This document shows, piece after piece, positions 16,408-25,034 of a DNA stretch of 64,000 bases. How positions within the stretch are numbered: the stretch's first letter is position 1; each line of letters opens with the position of its first letter. A program made the translations under genes and the position numbers. Source of the DNA: Phytoactinopolyspora halophila (GTDB taxonomy: Bacteria > Actinomycetota > Actinomycetes > Jiangellales > Jiangellaceae); assembly GCF_003287285.1 (NCBI RefSeq), contig NZ_QMIG01000024.1, forward strand, positions 20,398 to 84,397, written 5' to 3'. Under the pieces are notes generated by a model. The model was not told the DNA's origin and made no database searches. It was given only the letters and a program-made list of their open reading frames with translations.

Positions 16408-19089
16408 TCACGAACCGCGCGTCACCGTCTCGGCGACGACGTGCTCGACCTCACCCAGCGCCTCGGCGATCTTGGAAGCATCGGTGCCTCCTCCCTGCGC
16501 GACGTCGTCCTTTCCGCCGCCGCCACCGCCGAGCACCTGGGCGGCAGCCTTGACCAGTCCCCCGGCCGTCACCCCCCGGCGGCGGGCCTCCTCGTTGGCC
16601 GCAACGACGATCACCGGGCGGCCGTTGGGACCGGCTGCCGCGCTCGCCGCCACGGCCGGGCGCTCGTTGCCGAACCTGCCCCGCACGTCCAGCACCAGGC
16701 TCCGGAGGTCATCGGCGGTGCTGCCCTCGTCCATCTCGTGGGTGACCAGCCAGACGCCGTACACATCCCGCGCCGACGCCGCGAGCTCGGCTGCCTTCGC
16801 CCCGAGCGCCGACTTCTGCATCTGGGTCAGCTTCTTCTCCGCGTCACGTACCTGTCCCACGAGCCGCGACACCCGCTCGGGCAGTTGCTCGGGCTGCACG
16901 TTCAACATGTCCGCGAGCTGGCTGACCAGGGTGCGTTCCTTCGCCAGGTACCGGAAACCCTCGATGCCGACGAACCCTTCGACACGCCGTGATCCCGCAC
17001 CGACAGAGCTCTCCCCGGTGAGTGTCACCAGGCCGATCTGCGACGAATGCGCGACGTGGGTACCACCGCACAGCTCCCGCGACCACTCGCCGCCCATCTC
17101 GACGACGCGAACCTCTTCGTCGTAGGTCTCGCCGAACAGCGCGAGCGCACCGATCTCCTGCGCCTTCTCTAGCGGCATGTACGTGGCCGACACCGGCAGG
17201 TCGCGCCGGATCCCCAGATTGGCCGCCTCCTCGACCTCGCTGCGTGTCTCCGGACCCAGCGCCTGCCCCCAGGAGAAGTCCAGGCGCAGGTAGCCGGGCT
17301 TGTTGTACGAGCCGCTCTGCAGCGCCTGCGGCCCCAGTACTTCTCGCAGGGCCGCGTGAACCACGTGCGTGCCCGAGTGCGCCTGGCAGGCACCGACCCG
17401 CCACTCCGGGTCGACCACGGCCAGGACCTCCTGACCGGTGGTGATCTCACCTCTCACGACACGCACGCGGTGCACCACCAGGCCCTTGATCGGGCGCTGG
17501 ACGTCCAGCACTTCGAGCTCCGCACCGTCCGCCGTGATCGTGCCGGCGTCGCTCTCCTGGCCGCCGGACTCCGCGTAGAAGGGCGTGCGGTCCAGAATGA
17601 CCTCGACGATCTCGCCTTCGCTGGCCGCGGGCACGCCCACGCCGTCACGCACCAGGCCACGAATGCGGGTGTCGGTGCTGAGCTCTTGGTAGCCGGTGAA
17701 CGGTGTCGCGCCGATGTCGCGTAGCTGCCGGTAGGCGCTCATGTCGCCATGGCCGGTCTTCTTCGCGCGCGCGTCCGCCTTGGCTCGCTCGCGCTGCTCG
17801 GCCATCAGCCGGCGGAACCCCTCCTCGTCAACGGCCAGGCCCTGCTCGGCGGCCATCTCCAGGGTGAGGTCGATGGGGAACCCGTAGGTGTCGTGCAGCT
17901 TGAACGCGGTGTCGCCGGCCAGCGTGGCCCGCCCGGCCTGCTTCGTCTCGGTGGCGGCGAGATCGAAGATCTGCGTGCCGGTCTGCAGGGTCTTGCGGAA
18001 GGTGTCTTCCTCGGCGTACGCGATCGTGGAGATCCGCGCGAAGTCGGACTCCAGCTCCGGGTAGGCAGCCTTCATCGCGTCCCGGCTGACCGGCAACAGT
18101 TCGGGCAGGGCGGGATCGTCGAAGCCGAGTAGCCGCATCGCCCGGACGCTGCGGCGCAGCAGGCGCCGCAGCACGTAACCACGGCCCTCGTTGGACGGCG
18201 TTACGCCGTCGCCGATGAGCATCAACGCACTGCGCACGTGATCGCCGACCACCCGCAGCCGCACGTCGTCGTCGTGCTCCGCGCCGTATCGCTTGCCGGA
18301 GAGCTCGGAAGCGTGCTCGATGACCGGATACACCTGGTCGATCTCGTACATGTTCTCGACACCCTGCAACAGGTAGGAGACACGCTCCATGCCCATGCCG
18401 GTGTCGATGTTCTTGGACGGCAGATCGCCCACCACCCGGAAATCGTCCTTGGCGCGGACGTCGGTGATCTCCTCCTGCATGAAGACCAGATTCCAGATCT
18501 CCAGGAAGCGGTCCTCGTCCACGAGCGGGCCACCGTCAGGGCCGTACTCGGGTCCGCGGTCGACGTAGATCTCGCTGCACGGCCCGCCCGGCCCGGCCTG
18601 GCCGGTGTGCCAGTAGTTGTCGATCAGCCCGCGGCGCTGGATTCGCTCTTCCGGGAGATCCGCGACCTTCTTCCACAGCGCCGCCGCTTCGTCGTCATCG
18701 TGGTAGATGGTGACCCAGATCTTGGCCGGGTCGAAGCCGTACCCTCCGTCGTCCTGGGATCGTGTGATCAGATCCCAGGCGAACTCGATGGCGCCTTCCT
18801 TGAAGTAGTCACCGAACGAGAAGTTCCCGTTCATCTGGAAGAAGGTGCCATGCCGGGTGGTCTTGCCGACCTCGTCGATGTCCTGGGTGCGGATGCACTT
18901 TTGCACGCTGGTGGCGCGTGGCCACGGAGCTGCCTGCTGGCCGGTCAGATACGGGATGAACGGCACCATCCCCGCAACCGTGAACAGCAGCGACGGATCC
19001 GGGGAGATCAGCGAGGCGCTCGGCACGACCGTGTGGCCGTTCCGCTCGAAATGATCGAGAAAGCGGCGCCTGATTTCGGCGGTCTCCAT
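16408..19089 (-). CDS. alaS: Alanyl-tRNA synthetase
   Basis: 893 residues, full length. The class II core begins METAEIRRRFLDHFERNGHT; motif 2 region TRHGTFFQMNGNFSFGDYFK is intact; and LSGKRYG and NEGRGYVLRRLLRRSVR are family signatures. The editing domain has HSGTHVVHAAL and CGGTHVAHSSQIG, giving the four zinc ligands that clear Ser- and Gly-mischarged tRNA. The C-terminal DHHA1/C-Ala domain ends with a glycine-rich GGGGGGKDD. It is the first large gene of the ruvX-mltG-aroE run and sits 3 bp downstream of a small membrane protein gene. Confidence 0.97.
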   Translation of the reverse strand: METAEIRRRFLDHFERNGHTVVPSASLISPDPSLLFTVAGMVPFIPYLTGQQAAPWPRATSVQKCIRTQDIDEVGKTTRHGTFFQMNGNFSFGDYFKEGAIEFAWDLITRSQDDGGYGFDPAKIWVTIYHDDDEAAALWKKVADLPEERIQRRGLIDNYWHTGQAGPGGPCSEIYVDRGPEYGPDGGPLVDEDRFLEIWNLVFMQEEITDVRAKDDFRVVGDLPSKNIDTGMGMERVSYLLQGVENMYEIDQVYPVIEHASELSGKRYGAEHDDDVRLRVVGDHVRSALMLIGDGVTPSNEGRGYVLRRLLRRSVRAMRLLGFDDPALPELLPVSRDAMKAAYPELESDFARISTIAYAEEDTFRKTLQTGTQIFDLAATETKQAGRATLAGDTAFKLHDTYGFPIDLTLEMAAEQGLAVDEEGFRRLMAEQRERAKADARAKKTGHGDMSAYRQLRDIGATPFTGYQELSTDTRIRGLVRDGVGVPAASEGEIVEVILDRTPFYAESGGQESDAGTITADGAELEVLDVQRPIKGLVVHRVRVVRGEITTGQEVLAVVDPEWRVGACQAHSGTHVVHAALREVLGPQALQSGSYNKPGYLRLDFSWGQALGPETRSEVEEAANLGIRRDLPVSATYMPLEKAQEIGALALFGETYDEEVRVVEMGGEWSRELCGGTHVAHSSQIGLVTLTGESSVGAGSRRVEGFVGIEGFRYLAKERTLVSQLADMLNVQPEQLPERVSRLVGQVRDAEKKLTQMQKSALGAKAAELAASARDVYGVWLVTHEMDEGSTADDLRSLVLDVRGRFGNERPAVAASAAAGPNGRPVIVVAANEEARRRGVTAGGLVKAAAQVLGGGGGGKDDVAQGGGTDASKIAEALGEVEHVVAETVTRGS

Positions 19090-19092
19090 GGC

Positions 19093-19410
19093 TTAGAACG
19101 TGCCTCTCCGTTGATGAGTGGACAACAGGTCGTCGACGGCGGCCATGTCCGGTTCGCGGCCACCACTGCTTCCATTGTCGGCGTCATTGCCGACAATTCC
19201 GAGTGCTTCGCGTAGCTCCTGGTCACGCTCGGCCATGCCGGCGCGCACATCCTCGGCGAACTCCCGGATGGCCTCCGACAGCGTTCCCGCCGCCTTCGTC
19301 ATCTGGTCGGCTGCTCCTTCGGGGGTGAAACTGTCTGCCGCTTTCGTCAGCTTGCGCACGATCATGACACCGGCGGTCGCGCCGAGAGCGATCCAGAAGA
19401 CTCGTTTCAT
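19093..19410 (-). CDS. Small membrane-associated protein upstream of alaS (DUF6167-like)
   Basis: 105 residues starting MKRVFWIALGATAGVMIVRK, which gives one N-terminal membrane segment followed by a charged helical tail (TLSEAIREFAEDVRAGMAER) and a polar C-terminus. The ATG at 19410 has an excellent ribosome site (gggaggaaaccg); starting five codons earlier would lack one. It overlaps the upstream DUF948 gene by 4 bases and precedes alaS by 3 bp. This pair of small membrane proteins ahead of alaS is conserved in actinobacteria, but its role is unknown. Confidence 0.85.
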   Translation of the reverse strand: MKRVFWIALGATAGVMIVRKLTKAADSFTPEGAADQMTKAAGTLSEAIREFAEDVRAGMAERDQELREALGIVGNDADNGSSGGREPDMAAVDDLLSTHQRRGTF

Positions 19411-19799
19411 CGGTTTCCTCCCCACCGGCGGCCGCGGCCCTCACGCCGGCCGACGACGGCCCGGCGGACGCCATAGGTGAACGCGGCGACACGTACCAAC
19501 GGACCACCGAGTGTCGCCGCGAACAACGACGACATCGCAGCGGCGTTCGTGGTGACCGTTTGCGCGTTGGCGGTGATGGCGTCGATCCGCTGAAGCTGCG
19601 TGTTGGTCGATGCCAGCAGCGTGTTCGTCTCGTCGACCGTCACGGCCGACTTCGCGACATGCTCGCGCCGCACGTCACGGACTGTGGCGGTCAGCTCGTC
19701 CACCGTCTTGCCGACCTTGATGATCGGCAAAGCGAGGATGGCGACGAGCGCGACGAAAGCCACGGCCGCGATAAGTCCGGCAATCTCGCCTACGGACAT
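19407..19799 (-). CDS. DUF948-type membrane protein
   Basis: 130 residues from the ATG at 19799. A transmembrane helix (IAGLIAAVAFVALVAILALP) is followed by a predicted amphipathic/coiled-coil segment (VGKTVDELTATVRDVRREHV through TQLQRIDAITANAQ) and a basic tail RREGRGRRWGGNR. This is the usual DUF948 layout. The frame is open upstream to 19877, but that extension is not family-like. The stop overlaps the next small protein gene by 4 bases, so both are probably co-translated and may form a complex at the membrane. Confidence 0.85.
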   Translation of the reverse strand: MSVGEIAGLIAAVAFVALVAILALPIIKVGKTVDELTATVRDVRREHVAKSAVTVDETNTLLASTNTQLQRIDAITANAQTVTTNAAAMSSLFAATLGGPLVRVAAFTYGVRRAVVGRREGRGRRWGGNR

Positions 19800-19887
19800 G
19801 GGTGTGCCGCCCTTCCATGCGGATGGTGGTTCGGTTTCTTTTCCAAGGGCCGACCTTACCGCGCCCGAGGCCCTCACGGCGCCCGGA

Positions 19888-19931
19888 TTCCATCTGGCCG
19901 CGCCGCCGGTTCCATCTGGCCGTGCCGCCGG
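19888..19931. repeat. Tandem 22-bp duplication
   Basis: ttccatctggccg-c/t-gccgccgg is present twice head to tail (19888-19909 and 19910-19931) with one mismatch. It lies upstream of the DUF948 gene and upstream of the divergent mannonate dehydratase gene. It is probably a replication-slippage duplication; a regulatory role is possible because it lies between divergent genes. Confidence 0.6.
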
Positions 19932-20053
19932 TTGTCACCACGCATCGCCGATCGGTTCCGGTCGCGGAATCGGCGCTCGTGTCACCGCCGCGATGTCCCC
20001 GCGTGGGCGCTGATAGCGTATGGTGACGTGCCGTACGAAATGCGCCAAAGAGC

Positions 20054-21280
20054 ATGAAGATCGCTCATGCGGATGTCCTGGTCACCAGCCCTGGACGCAA
20101 CTTCGTCACCCTCCGGATCACCACCGATGACGGCGTCACTGGTCTCGGCGATGCCACCCTCAACGGCCGGGAACTCGCCGTGGTGTCGTACCTGCGAGAC
20201 CACGTCGCACCGTTACTCGTCGGCCGCGATGCGCACCAGATCGAGGACACGTGGCAGTACCTGTACCGGGGTGCGTACTGGCGCCGGGGCCCCGTGACCA
20301 TGACGGCGATCGCAGCCGTCGATGTCGCGTTATGGGACATCAAAGCCAAGGTAGCCGGCCTCCCGCTGTATCAGCTGCTCGGCGGCGCGAGCCGGACCGG
20401 CGCCCTCGCGTACGGGCACGCCAGTGGTTTCGATCTCGAGGCGCTGTTCGACTCGATCCGCGAGCATCTGGCACTCGGATACCGGGCCGTGCGCATCCAA
20501 ACCGGCGTGCCTGGCCTCGACCAGGTCTACGGGGTGGCGACCAGCACGGGGATCGGGCAGCGCTATGACTACGAACCCGCGCAGCCCCGGGCGTATCCCA
20601 GCGAGGAGGAATGGGACACCCGCGCGTATCTGCGCCACCTGCCGAGCGTGTTCGAGGCGGTGCGCAACGAGTTCGGCCCCGAGCTTCCGCTGTTGCACGA
20701 CGGCCATCACCGGATGACGCCCATCCAGGCTGCCCAGCTTGGCAAGGCACTCGAGCCGTACGACCTGTTCTGGCTGGAAGACTGCACCCCGGCCGAGAAC
20801 CCGGAGGCGCTGCGCCCGGTACGCCAGCACACCACCACGCCCCTGGCCATCGGAGAGATCTTCAACAGCGTCGTCGACTACCGCACGCTCATCGGCGAGC
20901 AGCTCATCGATTACGTGCGTTCGGCCATCACGCACGCCGGCGGGATCACGGCCATGCGAAGGCTCCTCGACTTCGCCGCGCAGTACCAGATCAAGTCCGG
21001 CATGCATGGCCCCACCGACGTCTCCCCCGTCGGCATGGCGGCGGCGCTGCATCTCGACCTCGCCATCCACAACTTCGGTATCCAGGAGTACATGCGGCAC
21101 TCCCCGGCGACCTTGGAGGTCTTCCGGACCAGCTACACTTTTTCGGGCGGGCTACTGCACCCGGGCAACAACCCCGGCATCGGCGTCGACTACGACGAGG
21201 ACGCGGCCGCGCGTTTCCCATACGAGCCCGCCTATCTGCCGGTGAGCCGCTTGACCGACGGCACCGTGCACGACTGGTGA
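20054..21280 (+). CDS. manD: D-mannonate dehydratase (ManD/RspA, enolase superfamily)
   Basis: 408 residues. The N-terminus [20 protein letters not shown] and the run [20 protein letters not shown] match ManD/RspA closely, as does [20 protein letters not shown]. Catalytic candidates are Tyr171 (GQRYDYEPA) and Asp216/His218 ([11 protein letters not shown]); the metal ligands follow in [13 protein letters not shown] and AIGEIFNS. It dehydrates D-mannonate to 2-keto-3-deoxygluconate. Members of this family range from efficient to nearly inactive, and sequence reading alone does not settle that. It is followed 56 bp downstream by a ketopantoate-reductase-like gene, probably in one transcript. No KDG kinase or aldolase is nearby. 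Confidence 0.88.
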   Translation: MKIAHADVLVTSPGRNFVTLRITTDDGVTGLGDATLNGRELAVVSYLRDHVAPLLVGRDAHQIEDTWQYLYRGAYWRRGPVTMTAIAAVDVALWDIKAKVAGLPLYQLLGGASRTGALAYGHASGFDLEALFDSIREHLALGYRAVRIQTGVPGLDQVYGVATSTGIGQRYDYEPAQPRAYPSEEEWDTRAYLRHLPSVFEAVRNEFGPELPLLHDGHHRMTPIQAAQLGKALEPYDLFWLEDCTPAENPEALRPVRQHTTTPLAIGEIFNSVVDYRTLIGEQLIDYVRSAITHAGGITAMRRLLDFAAQYQIKSGMHGPTDVSPVGMAAALHLDLAIHNFGIQEYMRHSPATLEVFRTSYTFSGGLLHPGNNPGIGVDYDEDAAARFPYEPAYLPVSRLTDGTVHDW

Positions 21281-21336
21281 GCGCGGACGTGCCTCCGGGC
21301 TGATGCGCGGGCGTAAACGACGAATGGGGCTGGATC

Positions 21337-22350
21337 ATGCGCTATGTCATCATCGGCGCCGGCGCCGTCGGTGGTCTCATCGGAGGGCGGCTCCACCAGT
21401 ACGGCAGCGATGTCGCCCTGGTGGCGCGGGGTGCCCAGTACGAGGCACTGCGCACACGTGGCCTTCGCCTTGACGACCCCGACGACACCGTGACGCTGGA
21501 TGTTCCCGTCCATGCTCACGTGAGCGACGTCGACTGGCGGGCCGACGACGTCGCCATCCTCGCCATGAAGAGCCAGGACACGGTGCCCGCCCTCGATGAT
21601 CTCGTCGTCTCCGCTCCCCCGGACCTTCCGATCGTGTGCGCCCAGAACGGCGTGGAGAACGAACGTCAGGCGCTGCGGCGGTTCCCCTTCGTCTATGCCA
21701 TGCACGTCATGTGCCCGGCGACGTATCTCGAACCCGGAGTGGTACAGGCCAGGTCGGCACCGATCTCCGGACTGCTCGACATCGGCCGCTACCCACAGGG
21801 TGTCGACACGGTCGTCGAGCAGGTCACGGCGGAGCTGTCGGGCGCCAGCTTCGACAGCCGGCCGATGACCGACATCATGCGCTGGAAGTACGCCAAGTTG
21901 TTGCTGAACCTCGCCAACGCGGTCCAGATCGTGTTCCCGCACGACGATCTGGACCGTGCTGGCGCCGAGATCGCCACCCGCGCCCGCGACGAAGGCGTGG
22001 CCTGCCTTGAAGCAGCCGGCATTCCCTTCGCCTCGCGCGAGGAGGACGAGGCCCGACGCGGCGACCTGCTCAGCGTCCGGCCCGTGGGCGACCAGCCGCG
22101 AACGGGCAGTTCAACCTGGCAGAGCGTGGCGCGTGGCGCGGGGTCGGTGGAAACCGACTACCTCAACGGCGAGATCGTGCTGCTCGGACGCCTCCATCGG
22201 GTGCCGACGCCGGTCAACGCGCTGCTCCAGCGGCTTGCCGCCGACGTCGCCGCTGGCCGGCTCCCGGCCGGCGGCATCTCGCAGGACGAGTTCTTCGAAC
22301 GCCTCACGGCGAACACCGACTCGCAACGTCCACCCTCAAACGTGCGCTGA
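21337..22350 (+). CDS. Ketopantoate reductase-family (ApbA/PanE-like) oxidoreductase
   Basis: 337 residues. MRYVIIGAGAVGGLIGGRLH is the GxGAxG dinucleotide site; VCAQNGVENERQALRRFP contains the NGxxN substrate motif; and RWKYAKLLLNLANAVQ has the conserved Lys. GSSTWQSVARGAGSVETDYLNG is the C-terminal family signature. It reduces a 2-keto acid; 2-dehydropantoate is the classic substrate. Pairing with a mannonate dehydratase instead of pantothenate genes suggests a sugar-acid role, but this is inference. A GTG or ATG earlier than 21337 is not supported. Confidence 0.8.
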   Translation: MRYVIIGAGAVGGLIGGRLHQYGSDVALVARGAQYEALRTRGLRLDDPDDTVTLDVPVHAHVSDVDWRADDVAILAMKSQDTVPALDDLVVSAPPDLPIVCAQNGVENERQALRRFPFVYAMHVMCPATYLEPGVVQARSAPISGLLDIGRYPQGVDTVVEQVTAELSGASFDSRPMTDIMRWKYAKLLLNLANAVQIVFPHDDLDRAGAEIATRARDEGVACLEAAGIPFASREEDEARRGDLLSVRPVGDQPRTGSSTWQSVARGAGSVETDYLNGEIVLLGRLHRVPTPVNALLQRLAADVAAGRLPAGGISQDEFFERLTANTDSQRPPSNVR

Positions 22351-22409
22351 TTCGCCAATCTGGCCGTTTCGGTGCACGCCTGGACATCGACGTCGTGGCC
22401 TGGCCGATC

Positions 22410-23771
22410 TCACTCCCCTCGGATGATCTTGCGTAGGCGCGCGTATCGCTCGGCGTAGTCGCGCTCGGCGCCCCGCGTACCCGGCTCGTAGTACTGCTTG
22501 TCCATCACCGAATCCGGAGCGTACTGCTGTTCGACCACACCGCGTGGATCATCGTGAGCATACGCGTACGAGCTTCCGTGGCCGAGCTTCTTCGCGCCCT
22601 GGTAGTGGGAATCCCGCAGATGCGGCGGTACGGCGCCGGCAAGCCCAGCGCGCACATCCTGCGAGGCCGCTCCGATGGCCTTGACCACACTGTTCGACTT
22701 CGGCGCCAAGGCAAGCGCTATCACCGCCTGCGCCAGCGTGATCTGCGCTTCCGGCCAGCCGATCATCTGTACGGCCTGGGCCGCCGCCACGGCCGTCTGC
22801 AACGCGGATGGATCGGCCATACCGATGTCCTCGCTGGCCAGAATCATCAACCGCCGTGCCAGGAACTTGGGATCCTCGCCAGCTTCAGCCATGCGGGCCA
22901 GGTAGTGCAGCGCGGCGTCCACGTCACTGCCCCGCACCGACTTGATGAGCGCGCTGGCCACGTCGTAGTGCTGGTCGCCGTCGCGGTCATACCGCACGGC
23001 GGCGCGGTCCACCGCCTTCTCGGCGACCTCGAGTGTGATGACTCCATTCGTTCCCGCCACGGCGGCCGCCGCCGCTTCCAGGTACGTCAGCGCGCGCCGG
23101 GCGTCACCGCCGGCCAACCGGACCAGATGCTCGCGCGCGTCGTCCTCCATTGTCACCGTCCCGCCCAGGCCGCGCTCGTCGTGCAGAGCTTTGGTCAGCA
23201 CGGCGTCGATACCGTCGGAATCCAGCGGTTCGAGGGTGAGCAGCAACGAGCGCGACAGCAGCGGGCTGATCAGCGCGAAGAACGGGTTCTCGGTGGTAGC
23301 CGCCACGAGCGACACCCATCGGTTCTCGACGCCCGGCAGCAGGGCGTCTTGCTGGGTCTTGGAGAAGCGGTGGACCTCGTCGACGAACAGGACGGTGCCG
23401 GTCCCCGTGCGCACGAGCTCGCGGCGTGCCCGCTCCATCACCTCGCGCAGGTCCTTGACCCCGGCGGTCACTGCCGACAGCTCCACGAAATGCCGCTGCG
23501 TGGCGCGGCTGACCACGTACGCGAGTGTCGTCTTGCCGGTGCCCGGCGGTCCCCACAACACGAGCGCCATGGGTTGGTCCTCTTCGACCAGCTGGCGTAA
23601 CGGCGTTCCCGGTCCCAGCAAATGATCTTGGGCGATGACTTCGTCGAGGTGGCGCGGGCGCATCCGTACCGCCAACGGCTGGCCTTCATGCGCCTCGTCC
23701 GCGCCCGCCAGTGACCCGGCAGGCGTCGCAGGTTGAGCTTGCCCGGCGCCGAAGAGACCCTCTTGATGCAT
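22410..23771 (-). CDS. rarA: Replication-associated recombination protein A (MgsA/RarA AAA+ ATPase)
   Basis: 453 residues. It acts at stalled replication forks with the clamp and SSB. Walker A is [16 protein letters not shown], Walker B is [20 protein letters not shown], and the arginine-finger and sensor regions follow ([18 protein letters not shown]). The C-terminal tetramerisation domain includes [20 protein letters not shown] and [20 protein letters not shown]. Length is normal. Two candidate promoter/hairpin elements lie upstream at 23835-23926. Confidence 0.95.
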   Translation of the reverse strand: MHQEGLFGAGQAQPATPAGSLAGADEAHEGQPLAVRMRPRHLDEVIAQDHLLGPGTPLRQLVEEDQPMALVLWGPPGTGKTTLAYVVSRATQRHFVELSAVTAGVKDLREVMERARRELVRTGTGTVLFVDEVHRFSKTQQDALLPGVENRWVSLVAATTENPFFALISPLLSRSLLLTLEPLDSDGIDAVLTKALHDERGLGGTVTMEDDAREHLVRLAGGDARRALTYLEAAAAAVAGTNGVITLEVAEKAVDRAAVRYDRDGDQHYDVASALIKSVRGSDVDAALHYLARMAEAGEDPKFLARRLMILASEDIGMADPSALQTAVAAAQAVQMIGWPEAQITLAQAVIALALAPKSNSVVKAIGAASQDVRAGLAGAVPPHLRDSHYQGAKKLGHGSSYAYAHDDPRGVVEQQYAPDSVMDKQYYEPGTRGAERDYAERYARLRKIIRGE

Positions 23772-23834
23772 GTCATCGAGCCTATGCTCTGGTCACGACA
23801 TGCTGGACATCGACGGCGATGGTGACAAAAGAAC

Positions 23835-23869
23835 AGTGGCGTGGCATCCAGATTGGATACCACGCCACT
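23835..23869 (-). terminator. Long hairpin between the Erm-like gene and rarA
   Basis: A 16-bp stem with one G-U-type mismatch (agtggcgtggcatcca at 23835-23850 with 23854-23869) closes a 3-nt loop. On the minus strand it is followed by GTTCTTTTG, so it reads as a terminator for the Erm-like transcript. A TTGACA / 17 bp / GATTCT promoter-like pair lies just upstream on the same strand (23898-23926). If that promoter drives rarA, the hairpin would instead lie in the rarA leader and could attenuate it. Confidence 0.65.
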
Positions 23870-24009
23870 GACTTGGGGGGCCTTGCTTCTGATTTAGAGA
23901 ATCTCAGAAGTATCTCTCCTTGTCAAGCCGAGTCGCGTGAATGTCATGATGGCAACACCTCCAGCAAGATCAGAAGCAATGATCGTGCGATAATCGCGCA
24001 CTTCCCGGT

Positions 24010-24672
24010 TTACCGTCGCCGCCTTTTATTAGGACTCTTTCCATATGCGGCGCGCACGTCGCGACGGATGCGCCGCGCCTGCCCACCACGAGTGCCCGGG
24101 CGACGCCGTACCACCAGGTGAGCCGAATCGACCTGGGGCGAGGGCTGGAAGCTGCGTGCCGGAACTCGTGCCGCGATCCACATGTCGAACCGGGCCTGCC
24201 ACCATGCCACGTCGAAATTCCGGGGTTGGCTCGACGTCACACGCTTCGCAAAACCCCACTCCACGACGAGGTCTGCCGCGACGAGCGCGGTGTCGTCCGG
24301 ACCGAGAAGGCGGCGCAGAAGCTGGGTGGAGATCGCGTACGGGATACTGGCGACCACGCTGTACGGCCGGTTCGGCAGCGGGACCGCACGGGCGTCCTCG
24401 GCGACGACGCGAACGGTGCCGCCCGCGGCGAAGCGCCGTTCGAGACGCCTGACGAACCGGGGGTGATCTTCTACGGCGATCACCCGCGCCCCGGTACGCT
24501 CCAGATATGCCGTCAATGCGCCGGTTCCGGCGCCGAACTCGACGACGAGATCTCCGGTCGTCACCGCCGCGGACGTCACGAGCCGCCGCGCGACCGACGC
24601 GTCACGAAGGAGGTGAATTCCAGGAGAGTTATTCGGTGAATTGCGATTGTGCCTGTTCCATGCAGTTGTCAT
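24010..24672 (-). CDS. Erm/KsgA-family rRNA adenine N6-methyltransferase-like protein
   Basis: 220 residues. NSPNNSPGIHLLRDASVARR is motif X, VVEFGAGTGALTAYL (Glu45) is motif I, IAVEDH is motif II, and VVASIPYAISTQLLRRLL is motif IV. The catalytic tetrapeptide of Erm/KsgA enzymes is N-I/L-P-F/Y; here Ser109 replaces the Asn (codon AGT). The C-terminal basic domain is short, ending PNKRRRR. The ATG at 24672 is one codon inside a GTG alternative. It is small for KsgA and closer to Erm, so 23S A2058 dimethylation and MLS resistance would be the family role, but activity is uncertain given the substitution. A hairpin at 24697-24722 lies in the leader. Confidence 0.72.
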   Translation of the reverse strand: MTTAWNRHNRNSPNNSPGIHLLRDASVARRLVTSAAVTTGDLVVEFGAGTGALTAYLERTGARVIAVEDHPRFVRRLERRFAAGGTVRVVAEDARAVPLPNRPYSVVASIPYAISTQLLRRLLGPDDTALVAADLVVEWGFAKRVTSSQPRNFDVAWWQARFDMWIAARVPARSFQPSPQVDSAHLVVRRRPGTRGGQARRIRRDVRAAYGKSPNKRRRR

Positions 24673-25034
24673 CACACGGCCGTCTCGGGTCAGAAACGGT
24701 TCGGCGGATATAGCCAGAACCGCTTACGCCGGTCATCGAGAAATGCGCGACCGCGCGGTCGACCGGGAACGAGAGTTCGCCGGGACCTGCGCGGTATGCG
24801 GCGTACCCGCGCTTGCCGAGTGTGTGATCAGCCAGCTGTTCGGCTACGCCGCGCTGGTGCGACGCAGCCGGCAGGAGGCCGTGCCTGCAATACCGTAAAT
24901 CACGTCATTCATGATAACCGATCGCCGTCGTCCGTCGCCCCCGGGGTGCGGGGTCGGCCGACACGTGGACGGTTGGACGGTGCGAGCCGATCGCGGGAGG
25001 TGACCGTGCGGGTCGCTGGTGGTCGGGACACCGC
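24673..25034. other. Intergenic region between the LacI and Erm-like genes
   Basis: 362 bp. It holds the Erm leader hairpin and one weak plus-strand frame at 24743-24898, 51 residues with a CAVCG motif and a later Cys and a hydrophobic SQLFGYAALV. That frame has no strong ribosome site, so I treat it only as a possible small gene or gene remnant. No other structure stands out. Confidence 0.4.
24697..24722 (-). promoter_or_regulatory. Leader hairpin upstream of the Erm-like gene
   Basis: cggttcggc / ggatata / gcc-a-gaaccg forms a 9-bp stem with one bulged base, 25 nt upstream of the start codon, and is followed by TTTCTG on the minus strand. erm genes are often controlled by leader attenuation, so this could be an attenuator. 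I find no convincing leader peptide with macrolide-arrest features beside it. Confidence 0.4.

Noticed and set aside
24743..24898. 51-residue plus-strand frame with a CAVCG motif
   Set aside because: No convincing ribosome site and no recognised family; mentioned only under the intergenic region.
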